From assembly GCA_050701635.1 (NCBI GenBank), contig JBOGDF010000232.1:1-9226 (forward strand): a DNA stretch of 9,226 nt, given 5' to 3'. Shown in pieces: positions 1 through 6,800 of this stretch (the first letter of the stretch is position 1; each line of letters begins with the position of its first letter). Under the pieces are notes generated by a model. It did not search any database. It was not told where the DNA came from and saw nothing but the letters and a program-made list of their open reading frames with translations. Origin of the DNA: WHSM01 sp050701635 (GTDB lineage Bacteria; Actinomycetota; Actinomycetes; Mycobacteriales; Micromonosporaceae). Both the position numbers and the translations under genes were made by a program.

Positions 1-31
1 TCCAGGTGGTGCGTCGCAAGGCGGAGGAGGA

Positions 32-54
32 GCCAATACCGGTGTTGTATTGGC
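32..54. repeat. Inverted repeat, 8-bp arms
   Basis: GCCAATAC (32-39) and GTATTGGC (47-54) are perfect reverse complements around a 7-nt loop. The arms are much more AT-rich than their surroundings. It lies about 80 nt upstream of the response-regulator promoter, so it could be an operator, part of a structured RNA, or the end of a transcription unit outside the window. No T-run follows on + to make it a classical terminator. Confidence 0.6.
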
Positions 55-73
55 GACGACGACAACGCCGCGA

Positions 74-107
74 GGCGCCGGCTGGGCGCCGGAATTCGCA
101 AGCGAAT
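74..107. repeat. Two adjacent hairpin-forming inverted repeats
   Basis: GGCGCC occurs at 74-79 and 85-90 and can pair across the 5-nt loop GGCTG. Directly after it, ATTCGC (94-99) and GCGAAT (102-107) form a perfect 6-bp inverted repeat with a 2-nt AA centre. GCGCC (86-90) can also pair with GGCGC (112-116), enclosing the second repeat in a longer alternative stem. The second repeat covers the -35 position expected for the TAGGCT box at 124-129, where a repressor or activator site would be expected. The role is inferred. Confidence 0.5.
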
Positions 108-123
108 CTCTGGCGCAGGGCAC

Positions 124-136
124 TAGGCTGGGGGCG
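124..136 (+). promoter_or_regulatory. Probable leaderless promoter of the response regulator
   Basis: TAGGCT at 124-129 fits the actinobacterial -10 pattern TANNNT. It is followed by GGGGGC and then the GTG start at 136, so a transcript starting 7 nt after the box would begin at the start codon itself. No distinct Shine-Dalgarno sequence is separable from the G-run, and no clear TTGAC -35 is seen. Leaderless transcripts are common in actinobacteria. This spacing supports the GTG at 136 as the start. Confidence 0.5.
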
Positions 137-789
137 TGCCAGAGCAGTCGATCCGAGTGATGGTGGTTGACGACCATCCGATGTGGCGGGACAACGTCGC
201 CCGCGACCTGACCGAGGCGGGCTACGACGTGGTCGCGGTGGCCGGGGACGGCGAGCAGGCGCTGCGGATCCTGCCCGCGGCGCGGCCGGACGTCCTGGTG
301 CTGGATCTGCAGCTGCCGGACCTTTCCGGCGTCGAGGTGATCCAGCGACTTCCCGATCCACGGGTACGCGTGCTGGTGCTGTCCGCCAGTGGGGAGCAGC
401 AGGACGTACTGCAGGCGGTGAAAGCGGGCGCCGCCGGTTACCTGGTGAAATCCGCCGGCCGGGACGAATTCCTCGACGCGGTACGCCGTACCGCCGCCGG
501 CGACGCGGTGTTCACGCCCGGGCTGGCCGGCCTGGTGCTCGGCGAATACCGCCGGCTCGCCGCCGCCCCGGTCGCCGGCCCCGAGGCGCCCCGGCTGTCG
601 GACCGCGAGACCGAGGTGCTGCGACTGGTGGCGAAGGGGCTCACGTACAAGCAGATCGCGACCCGGCTGGGGATTTCGCTGCGTACGGTGCAGAACCACG
701 TACAGAACACCCTCGGCAAACTGCAGCTGCACAACCGTACGGAGCTGGTCCGGTACGCCATCGAGTCCGGGCTCGACGAGGTGGAGTAG
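136..789 (+). CDS. NarL/LuxR-family response regulator (MacR-like)
   Basis: This 217-aa protein has the full length of a NarL-type two-component regulator. The N-terminal receiver domain (about residues 6-120) carries the acidic pair D12-D13, the phospho-acceptor D57 in VLDLQLPD, S83 in VLSAS and the conserved K105. The C-terminal LuxR-type helix-turn-helix (about 153-213) starts at LSDRETEVLRLVAKG and includes the recognition helix around SLRTVQNHVQ. Phosphorylation at D57 by a sensor kinase should control DNA binding. No kinase is visible: the 126 bases upstream do not read as the end of one, so the partner is outside the window or unlinked. The opening residues resemble the regulator of the Streptomyces MacRS pair; that is recalled, not tested. 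The gene lies 70 nt upstream of the TIGR04222/MNIO operon on the same strand, so it may regulate or be co-transcribed with it. Confidence 0.93.
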   Translation: MPEQSIRVMVVDDHPMWRDNVARDLTEAGYDVVAVAGDGEQALRILPAARPDVLVLDLQLPDLSGVEVIQRLPDPRVRVLVLSASGEQQDVLQAVKAGAAGYLVKSAGRDEFLDAVRRTAAGDAVFTPGLAGLVLGEYRRLAAAPVAGPEAPRLSDRETEVLRLVAKGLTYKQIATRLGISLRTVQNHVQNTLGKLQLHNRTELVRYAIESGLDEVE

Positions 790-859
790 CGCGGGGGCCG
801 TCCGATCTCGACAGGGCCGGTGATACAGGAATCGACACCGCGCACCTGGGGAGGTCGAA

Positions 860-1780
860 GTGACTTCGATTGCCGTACCCGCCGCTACCTGGGGCATCCC
901 CGGGCCGGTCTTCCTCTGGCTGTACGTGGGCCTCGGCCTGGTCAGCCTGGTGGCGGTGCTGGTGCTGCGGCACCGCGCGCTGAAAGGTGACCGGGAAGCC
1001 GACCCCCACTACCGGCTGACGCCGGCGGAAGCGGCGTACCTCAACGGCGGCGAGGACCGCGCACTGGCCGCGGCGCTCACCGCGCTGCGCGCCGGGGACG
1101 CGATCGGCGCCGACAACGGCGGCCGGCTGAAGCAGACCGGGCCGGTCCCCGCCGACGCGACCAGGCTGGAGCAGGCGGTGCACCACGCCATCGGAGAGAA
1201 CGCCCGGCGCACCGGCCTGCCGCGCCACCGTTCGGTACGCAGCGAGCTGGACTCCCTCGAGTCCGGCCTGACCCGGGCGGGGCTGCTGCTGTCGCCCGAG
1301 AATCGCGACCGCGCCCGGAAGGCGGCACTGTGGCTGCTCCCGGTGCTCGGGTTGGGCGTGATCCGGATGGTGGCGGGCGCGGCGAGCGGCCGCCCGATCG
1401 GCTACCTGCTGGTGCTGGTGCTGCTGCTCGGCGTGACCACGATCGTGCTGGTCGCGAAGCGGCCCCGACTGCAGACCCCCGCTGGCGCGAAGCTGCTGGA
1501 GCGTACGTACGCCGAGCACAGCGCGCTGCGCCCCAGCCTGTCGCCGTCGATGGCCACGTACGGGGCGGTCGGCGCCGGGATGGCGGTGGCGCTGTGGGGC
1601 ACCTCCAGCCTGTGGCGGGAGGACCCGACCTTCGCCTCCGCCGCCGGTATGCGGCTGAGCACCGGCGGCAGCGGCACCGGCTACACCGGCTCCTCCAGCA
1701 GCGGCTGCGGCTCCGCCAGCGGGGGCAGTAGCTGCAGCGGCGGCGGGGGCGGCTGCGGCGGCGGTGGCTGCGGCGGATGA
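860..1780 (+). CDS. TIGR04222-type membrane protein with Cys/Gly tail; candidate MNIO substrate
   Basis: This 306-aa protein starts at GTG 860, with a good ribosome site GGGGAGG at 848-854. Hydrophobic segments lie at about 16-37, 157-175 and 181-199. The soluble part (about 50-150) contains LTPAEAAYLNGG, typical of the actinobacterial TIGR04222 domain ('near_uncomplex'), a family I recall as sitting beside DUF692 genes and ending in low-complexity Gly/Cys sequence. From residue 266 on, only Ser, Thr, Gly, Tyr, Ala and Cys occur. All four cysteines (C283, C292, C299, C304) are here and none elsewhere. Charged flanks suggest N-terminus out and, after three helices, a cytoplasmic tail. A moderately hydrophobic stretch at 233-251 could be a fourth helix and reverse that. 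The stop overlaps the start of the MNIO gene by 4 nt. Inference: a membrane-anchored substrate whose tail is modified. An uncharacterised structural protein is the alternative. Confidence 0.88.
   Translation: MTSIAVPAATWGIPGPVFLWLYVGLGLVSLVAVLVLRHRALKGDREADPHYRLTPAEAAYLNGGEDRALAAALTALRAGDAIGADNGGRLKQTGPVPADATRLEQAVHHAIGENARRTGLPRHRSVRSELDSLESGLTRAGLLLSPENRDRARKAALWLLPVLGLGVIRMVAGAASGRPIGYLLVLVLLLGVTTIVLVAKRPRLQTPAGAKLLERTYAEHSALRPSLSPSMATYGAVGAGMAVALWGTSSLWREDPTFASAAGMRLSTGGSGTGYTGSSSSGCGSASGGSSCSGGGGGCGGGGCGG
1655..1777 (+). other. Low-complexity Cys/Gly/Ser tail-coding stretch (candidate core peptide)
   Basis: These codons encode residues 266-304 of the membrane protein. The DNA is built from GGC/GGT, AGC and TGC codons, and Gly-Gly-Cys spacing recurs at the end (GGGCGGGG around C299 and C304). 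This is the only cysteine-containing part of the protein. Such repeats are prone to slippage, so tail length may vary between strains, in steps of three nucleotides if the reading frame is kept. The G-rich codons are also the only possible ribosome site for the MNIO gene. Confidence 0.6.
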
Positions 1781-2604
1781 CCGCTGCGATGCCCGCCGGG
1801 GTCGGGATCGGATGGCGACCCGAGATCGCCGGGATCTTCGATGAGCTGCCCGGTCTGCGGTTCTGCGAGGTGGTCGCCGAGTCGCTGCCGTCCGCCGGCC
1901 CGGTGCCCGACGAGCTAGCGGAGCTGCGGAAACGCGACGTCACCGTGGTGCCGCACGGCGTACGGCTCTCGCTCGGCGGGGCGGAGCCGCTGGAGCCGGC
2001 GCGGATCGCGCACCTGGCGAGTGCCGCGGAACGCCTCGAGGCGCCGCTGGTCACCGAGCACATCGCGTTCGTACGCGCCGGCGGGATCGAGGCGGGCCAT
2101 CTGCTGCCGGTGCCGCGTACCACCGAAGCCTTGGATGTCCTGGTACGCGACATCGCGCGGGCGCAGGCGGAGCTGCCGGTGCCGCTCGGGTTGGAGCCGA
2201 TCGCCGCGCTGTTCGACTGGCCGGACAACGCGATCGCGGAGCCGGACTTCCTCACCGAGCTGCTGGAGCGTACCGACGCGTACCTGCTGCTCGATATCGC
2301 CAACGTGTACGCCAACGCCCGCAACCGTGGTCTCGACCCGGTCACGTGGCTGGACCGGCTGCCGCTGGAGCGGATCTGCTACGTCCACGTCGCGGGCGGC
2401 GCCGAGCACGAGGGGCTCTACCACGACACCCACACCGATCCGACCCCGCCGCAGGTGCTCGACCTGATCCGCGCGCTCTGCGACCGGCGCCAGCCACCCG
2501 CGCTGATGCTGGAACGCGACGGCCACTACCCACCCAAGGCCGAGCTGTACGCCGAGCTCGACGCGATCGCCGACGCGGCCGCGTACCCCCGAGTCACGTC
2601 GTGA
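1777..2604 (+). CDS. DUF692/MNIO multinuclear non-heme iron oxidase
   Basis: This 275-aa protein has the usual length and motifs of the DUF692 family, now called MNIO. MNIOs are TIM-barrel enzymes with two or three irons that oxidise cysteines in ribosomal peptides, as in MbnB, TglH and ChrH. Candidate metal ligands in family order are H60 (VPHGV), E94-H95 (VTEHIAF), E140 (LEPIAALFDW), D173 and N176 (LLDIANVY), H204 (YVHVAGG), D217 and H219 (HDTHTD) and E246 (LERDGHYP). No expected motif looks missing. The opening GVGIGWRPEI is also typical. The start ATG at 1777 overlaps the upstream stop as ATGA, giving translational coupling. A second ATG at 1789 is possible and would drop four residues. 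The last codons overlap the start of the partner gene. The expected substrate is the Cys tail encoded next door; this is inferred from adjacency and family precedent. It should be cytoplasmic, with no signal peptide. Confidence 0.95.
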   Translation: MTAAMPAGVGIGWRPEIAGIFDELPGLRFCEVVAESLPSAGPVPDELAELRKRDVTVVPHGVRLSLGGAEPLEPARIAHLASAAERLEAPLVTEHIAFVRAGGIEAGHLLPVPRTTEALDVLVRDIARAQAELPVPLGLEPIAALFDWPDNAIAEPDFLTELLERTDAYLLLDIANVYANARNRGLDPVTWLDRLPLERICYVHVAGGAEHEGLYHDTHTDPTPPQVLDLIRALCDRRQPPALMLERDGHYPPKAELYAELDAIADAAAYPRVTS

Positions 2605-3038
2605 CCAGTGACCTCGCCGCCCGGCAGGCCGCTCTCGTGGCGGCGCTGGTGGCGGTGGGCGACCCGCCGCCCGGCTTCGACCAGGCGAAACTGCGGGTCG
2701 CCGCAGCCGCACTGCTCCGGAAGCGGGCCGGCGTGGTGGCGGGCGCCTGGCCGCTGCTCGCCGCCGGCTGCGACGACTGGCCAGCCGGTTTCGTCGCGTG
2801 GGCTCACGGCCGGGTCCCCGAGGGCGGGCTGCGGGACGGCTGGGACTACGCGCGGCACCTGCGTACCTCCGGCGGGCTGCCCGACCTCGCCGCCATCGAG
2901 CTGGCCACCCGCGAGGCTTTGCTGCGGTATGACGGCGTCCACCCGCCCTGTCCCCGCCGGCTTCCGGCGGTGCGCCGAGTGGGACGGACCGTGGTGCTCG
3001 GGGTCTCCGGGCGCGCGTACCCCCTGATCAGGGGTTAG
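2601..3038 (+). CDS. Small DUF692/MNIO partner protein
   Basis: This 145-aa protein starts at GTG 2601, which overlaps the MNIO stop as GTGA. The frame is open further upstream, but that extension lies wholly inside the MNIO gene and is rejected. The N-terminal half is helical, with RQAALVAALVAVGDPPPGFD (9-28) followed by LLRKRAGVVAGAWPLL (38-53) and GGLRDGWDYARHL (75-87). This resembles small proteins found after DUF692 genes in actinobacteria and, more distantly, the N-terminal domain of HvfC/BufC-type partners. The C-terminal end (about 120-145), ending in VVLGVSGRAYPLIRG, could be a small beta-rich domain. By analogy with TglI, MbnC and ChrI it would deliver the substrate to the oxidase. 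The family match is from memory and the partner role from position. Both cysteines (C57, C117) look incidental. No signal peptide or membrane segment is seen. Confidence 0.82.
   Translation: MTSDLAARQAALVAALVAVGDPPPGFDQAKLRVAAAALLRKRAGVVAGAWPLLAAGCDDWPAGFVAWAHGRVPEGGLRDGWDYARHLRTSGGLPDLAAIELATREALLRYDGVHPPCPRRLPAVRRVGRTVVLGVSGRAYPLIRG
3021..3034. terminator. 14-bp palindrome at a convergent gene junction
   Basis: CCCCTGATCAGGGG is a perfect palindrome that can fold into a 5-bp stem with a GATC loop. It covers the last codons of the MNIO partner, just before its TAG at 3036-3038, and lies 11 nt beyond the lipoprotein stop on the opposite strand. The two convergent genes are only 7 bp apart, so this is the only visible candidate for a bidirectional terminator. 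There is no T-run, as is usual in high-GC actinobacteria. Confidence 0.5.
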
Positions 3039-3045
3039 CGGCGCG

Positions 3046-3660
3046 TCACTCGCAGCCGATGCCGTCGTTGTCGCGGTCCAGGCCGTAGATGTCGTTGCCG
3101 ATCACCCGCACCGGGCCCTTGACGTACGCCGGGCCGTTGCCGCTGCCGCCCGCGCAGTCCACATCGCTCGCGATCGGTACGCAGCCGCCGCTGTAGTTCG
3201 GATCGCACTTCGGGGCCACCGGCTTGGGGGCGACCTTGGTCCCGACCGCGATCACCTCGGTGACCGGCGCCCGCGTGACCGTCTCACGTACCAGCCGCTT
3301 CTCGGTCTCCACGCCGTCGACGTACGTCACCTCGTAGGTCAGCGTCTTCACCCCGGCGACGCCCTTCGTCCTCACCTTGTAGGTGCCCTTCGACATCGCG
3401 GAGTCGTTGACCTTGCGGGTGCCGTACGAGATCGGGCTGGTCTCGGTGACCAGTCGCTTCTCGACGCTGGGCGTCGGGCTCGGACTGGGCGAGGCGCTCT
3501 CGGTGACAGCGATCGCGTCGCCGGAGCCGGACGGCTGGTCCGGCGACTCACAGGCGACGAGCAGTGTCGCGGTGACGGCCGCCAGCAGCCAGAGACGCCG
3601 GCTGCGCCACGGTCGGGGTGTGTGGTCGCGGGGCGCGTCCTGGACGGTGTCAGCACTCAT
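3046..3660 (-). CDS. G5- and excalibur-domain lipoprotein
   Basis: This 204-aa protein has a basic N-terminus (RPWRSRR, 16-22), a hydrophobic signal segment (about 23-36) and the lipobox LVAC with C37 as the predicted lipidation site, so it should be anchored outside the membrane. A Ser/Pro linker (about 55-65) follows. Next is a G5-type domain (about 67-142) with the paired motifs EKRLVTET (67-74) and EKRLVRET (120-127); G5 domains are linked to cell-wall polymer binding. The C-terminus (about 152-204) is an excalibur domain ending in DRDNDGIGCE, a calcium-binding-type DxDxDGxxCE motif. Cysteines 152, 160, 169 and 203 could form two disulfides. The ATG at 3660 places the signal sequence well, but no clear ribosome site precedes it. 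It is divergent from the helicase and convergent with the MNIO operon. The exact function is unknown. Confidence 0.92.
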   Translation of the reverse strand: MSADTVQDAPRDHTPRPWRSRRLWLLAAVTATLLVACESPDQPSGSGDAIAVTESASPSPSPTPSVEKRLVTETSPISYGTRKVNDSAMSKGTYKVRTKGVAGVKTLTYEVTYVDGVETEKRLVRETVTRAPVTEVIAVGTKVAPKPVAPKCDPNYSGGCVPIASDVDCAGGSGNGPAYVKGPVRVIGNDIYGLDRDNDGIGCE

Positions 3661-3807
3661 GGTGGCAAGTGTGTGTACGCCGCGTGATCAGCCGCATCGG
3701 CCGAACGTGTCACGACGGTGACCGGCATCCGACCCGGTCTCAGATCACACGGCCCTTGCGAAATCCCGGCGCGGTCGGAGTGGATCGCGACCTATTCTTG
3801 GCGCCGT
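3661..3807. promoter_or_regulatory. Divergent intergenic region between lipoprotein and helicase
   Basis: These 147 bp separate two divergent genes and must hold both promoters. The helicase side has TATTCT at 3793-3798, a good TANNNT -10 box that would place the transcript start 2-3 nt before ATG 3808, giving an almost leaderless mRNA. No matching -35 is obvious. The lipoprotein side has only a weak CACACT box, 7 nt from its ATG. GTCAC-GACG-GTGAC (3709-3722) is a small inverted repeat in the middle that could bind a regulator. Confidence 0.5.
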
Positions 3808-6800
3808 ATGTCCACTCCACGTACGGCGCCGCCGGTCACGTACCCGCCGCAGCTGCCGATCAGCGACCGCAAGGACGAGATCCTGGCGGCGATCCGCGAC
3901 CACCAGGTGGTGATCGTCGCGGGCGAGACCGGCTCCGGGAAGACCACCCAGCTGCCGAAGATCTGCCTGGAGCTGGGCCGCGGCACCGACAAGCTGATCG
4001 GCCACACCCAGCCCCGCCGGCTGGCCGCCCGTACGGTGGCCGACCGGATCGCCGAGGAGCTGAAGACCAGCCTGGGGGACGCGATCGGCTACCAGGTCAG
4101 GTTCACCGACCGGGTGGGCGCGCAGACCATGGTCAAGGTGATGACCGACGGGATCCTGCTCAACGAGATCCAGCGGGACCGGATGCTCCGCAAGTACGAC
4201 ACGCTGATCGTGGACGAGGCGCACGAGCGCAGCCTCAACATCGACTTCATCCTCGGCCACCTGAAGTGGCTGCTCCCCCGCCGGCCCGACCTGAAACTCG
4301 TCATCACCTCGGCCACCATCGACCCCGAACGGTTCGCCGCGCACTTCGCCGGGCGCCACGGCAAGCCGGCGCCGATCATCGAGGTCTCGGGGCGTACGTA
4401 CCCCGTCGAGGTCCGCTACCGGCCGACCGCCGACAGTGGTGAGGACCCGCTGCAGGCCATCTGCGACGCGGTCACCGAGCTGCGCCGCGAGTCACCCGGC
4501 GACATCCTGATCTTCGCCAGCGGGGAACGCGAGATCCGCGACGCCGCCGACGCGCTGCGCCGGCTCAAGCCGGCCGACACCGAGCTCCTCCCGCTGTACG
4601 CCCGGCTGTCCGCCGCCGAGCAGCACCGCGTCTTCCAATCCCACACCCAACGCCGGATCGTGATCGCGACCAACGTCGCCGAAACCTCGCTCACGGTGCC
4701 CGGCATCAAGTACGTGATCGACCCCGGTACGGCACGGATCTCCCGCTACAGCGCGCGTACCAAGGTGCAGCGGTTGCCGATCGAGCCGATCTCGCAGGCG
4801 TCGGCCAACCAGCGCAAGGGCCGCTGCGGCCGGCTCTCGGACGGCATCTGCATCCGGCTGTACGCCGAGGACGACTTCGACGGCCGGCCCGAGTTCACCG
4901 ATCCGGAGATCCTGCGTACCAATCTGGCGTCGGTGATCCTGCAGATGGCGGCGGCCCGGCTCGGGGACATCGCCACCTTCGGGTTCATCGACGCGCCGGA
5001 CAAGCGGCAGATCACCGACGGCGTACGGCTCCTGGAAGAACTGGGCGCGTTGCGCGACGGGAAGCTGACCGCGGAGGGCCGCAGGCTGGCGCAGCTGCCG
5101 GTCGACCCGCGGCTGGGCCGGATGGTCCTCGAGGCCGAGCGCAACGACTGCGTACGGGAAGTGCTCGTCATCGTCGCCGGACTGTCCATCCAGGACCCGC
5201 GCGAGCGCCCCGCCGACCAGCAGCAGGCCGCCGACGCCAGCCACGCCCGGTTCGCGGACAAGAGCTCGGATTTCCTGGCGTACCTCAACCTCTGGCGCTA
5301 CCTCGACGAACAGCAGAAGCACCACTCCTCCAACCAGTTCCGCAAGCGCTGCAAAGCGGAATTCCTGCACTTCCTGCGGGTACGCGAGTGGCAGGACGTC
5401 TACTCCCAGCTCCGTCAGGTGACCAAGACGCTCGGCATCACGCTCAACTCCTCACCTGCCCCGGAGGACCGGATCCACACCTCGCTGCTGGCCGGCCTGC
5501 TCTCGCACATCGGGGTCAAGGACGAGAGCGCGCGGGAGTACGCCGGCGCCCGCAACGCGAAGTTCGCGATCTTCCCCGGGTCGGCGCTGGCGAAGAAGCC
5601 ACCGCAGTGGGTGATGTCCGCCGAGCTGGTGGAGACCTCCCGGCTGTGGGCCCGGGTGAACGCCCGGATCGAGCCGCAGTGGGTCGAGCCGCTCGCCGCC
5701 GACCTGGTGAAACGGCACTACAGCGAGCCGCACTGGGAAGCCAAGCAGGGCGCCGTGATGGGCTTCGAACGGGTCACCCTGTACGGCGTCCCGATCGTGC
5801 CGCGCCGCAAGATCAACTACGCCCGGGTCGACCCGGAGCTGGCCCGGGAGCTGTTCCTGCGGCACGCGCTGGTGGAGGGCGACTGGCGTACCCACCACGA
5901 GTTCTTCGACCACAACCGGGCGCTGCTGGAAGACGTCGAGGAGTTGGAGCACCGGGCCCGCCGCCGCGACATCCTGGTCGACGACGAGACCCTGTACGCC
6001 TTCTACGACCAGCGGATCCCGGCCGACGTGGTCTCCGCGCGGCACTTCGACAGCTGGTGGAAGAAGACCCGTCGTGAGCAGCCGAAGCTGCTGCACTTCG
6101 ATCGCTCGATGCTGGTCTCCGAGGCCGCGGACGCCGTCACCGAGGCCGACTACCCCGACCACTGGGAGGCTGGCGGCGTACGGCTGCGGCTGACGTACCA
6201 GTTCGAGCCCGGCACCGACGCCGACGGGGTGACCGTCCACATCCCGCTCGCGTTGCTGGAGCGGGTGCCGGCCGAGCCGTTCGAGTGGCAGGTGCCCGGG
6301 CTGCGGGAACAGCTGGTCACGGCGCTGCTGCGGTCGTTGCCGAAGTCGCTGCGGCGGCACTTCGTACCGGTGCCGGACCACGCCGCCGACGTGATCGCCG
6401 ATCTGCCGGCCCGTCCGGACGGCCCGCTGCTCCCGGCGCTGGAACGCGGCCTGTACGACCTCACCGGCGTCACCGTGCCGCGGGACGCGTGGCAGCCCTC
6501 GCAGGTGCCCGACCACCTGACGATGACGTACCGGGTGGTCGACGCGTCGGGTGAGGTGCTCGGGGAAGGCAAGGAGCTGGCGGCGCTGCGCGAGCGGCTG
6601 CGGCCGAAGCTGCGTACCGTCGCGTCCGCCGCCTCCGCGTCGATCGAGCGGACGGGCCTGAAAACCTGGTCCGTCGGTACGCTGCCGCGCACCGCCGACC
6701 AGGACCGGGCCGGGTTCCGGGTCACCGTCTACCCGGCGCTGGTCGACGAGGGCGACAGCGTCGCGGTCCGGGTCTGCGAGAGCGCCGCCGAGCAGCAGGT

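Noticed and set aside
1..126. C-terminal end of a sensor kinase before the response regulator
   Set aside because: None of the three plus frames ends in sequence resembling a histidine-kinase ATPase domain, and third-position GC is lower than in the real genes.
1077..2345. Long minus-strand open frame opposite the membrane protein and MNIO genes
   Set aside because: Ser/Arg-rich translation with no recognisable motif; it overlaps two well-supported genes.
2346..2600. Upstream extension of the MNIO partner gene
   Set aside because: The frame is open but lies wholly within the MNIO gene and reads Arg/Ala/Pro-rich. GTG 2601 with the 4-nt overlap is the natural start.
3718..3807. GTG 3718 as the start of the helicase
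   Set aside because: It adds 30 residues that do not resemble the family and would place the good -10 box TATTCT inside the gene. ATG 3808 fits better.
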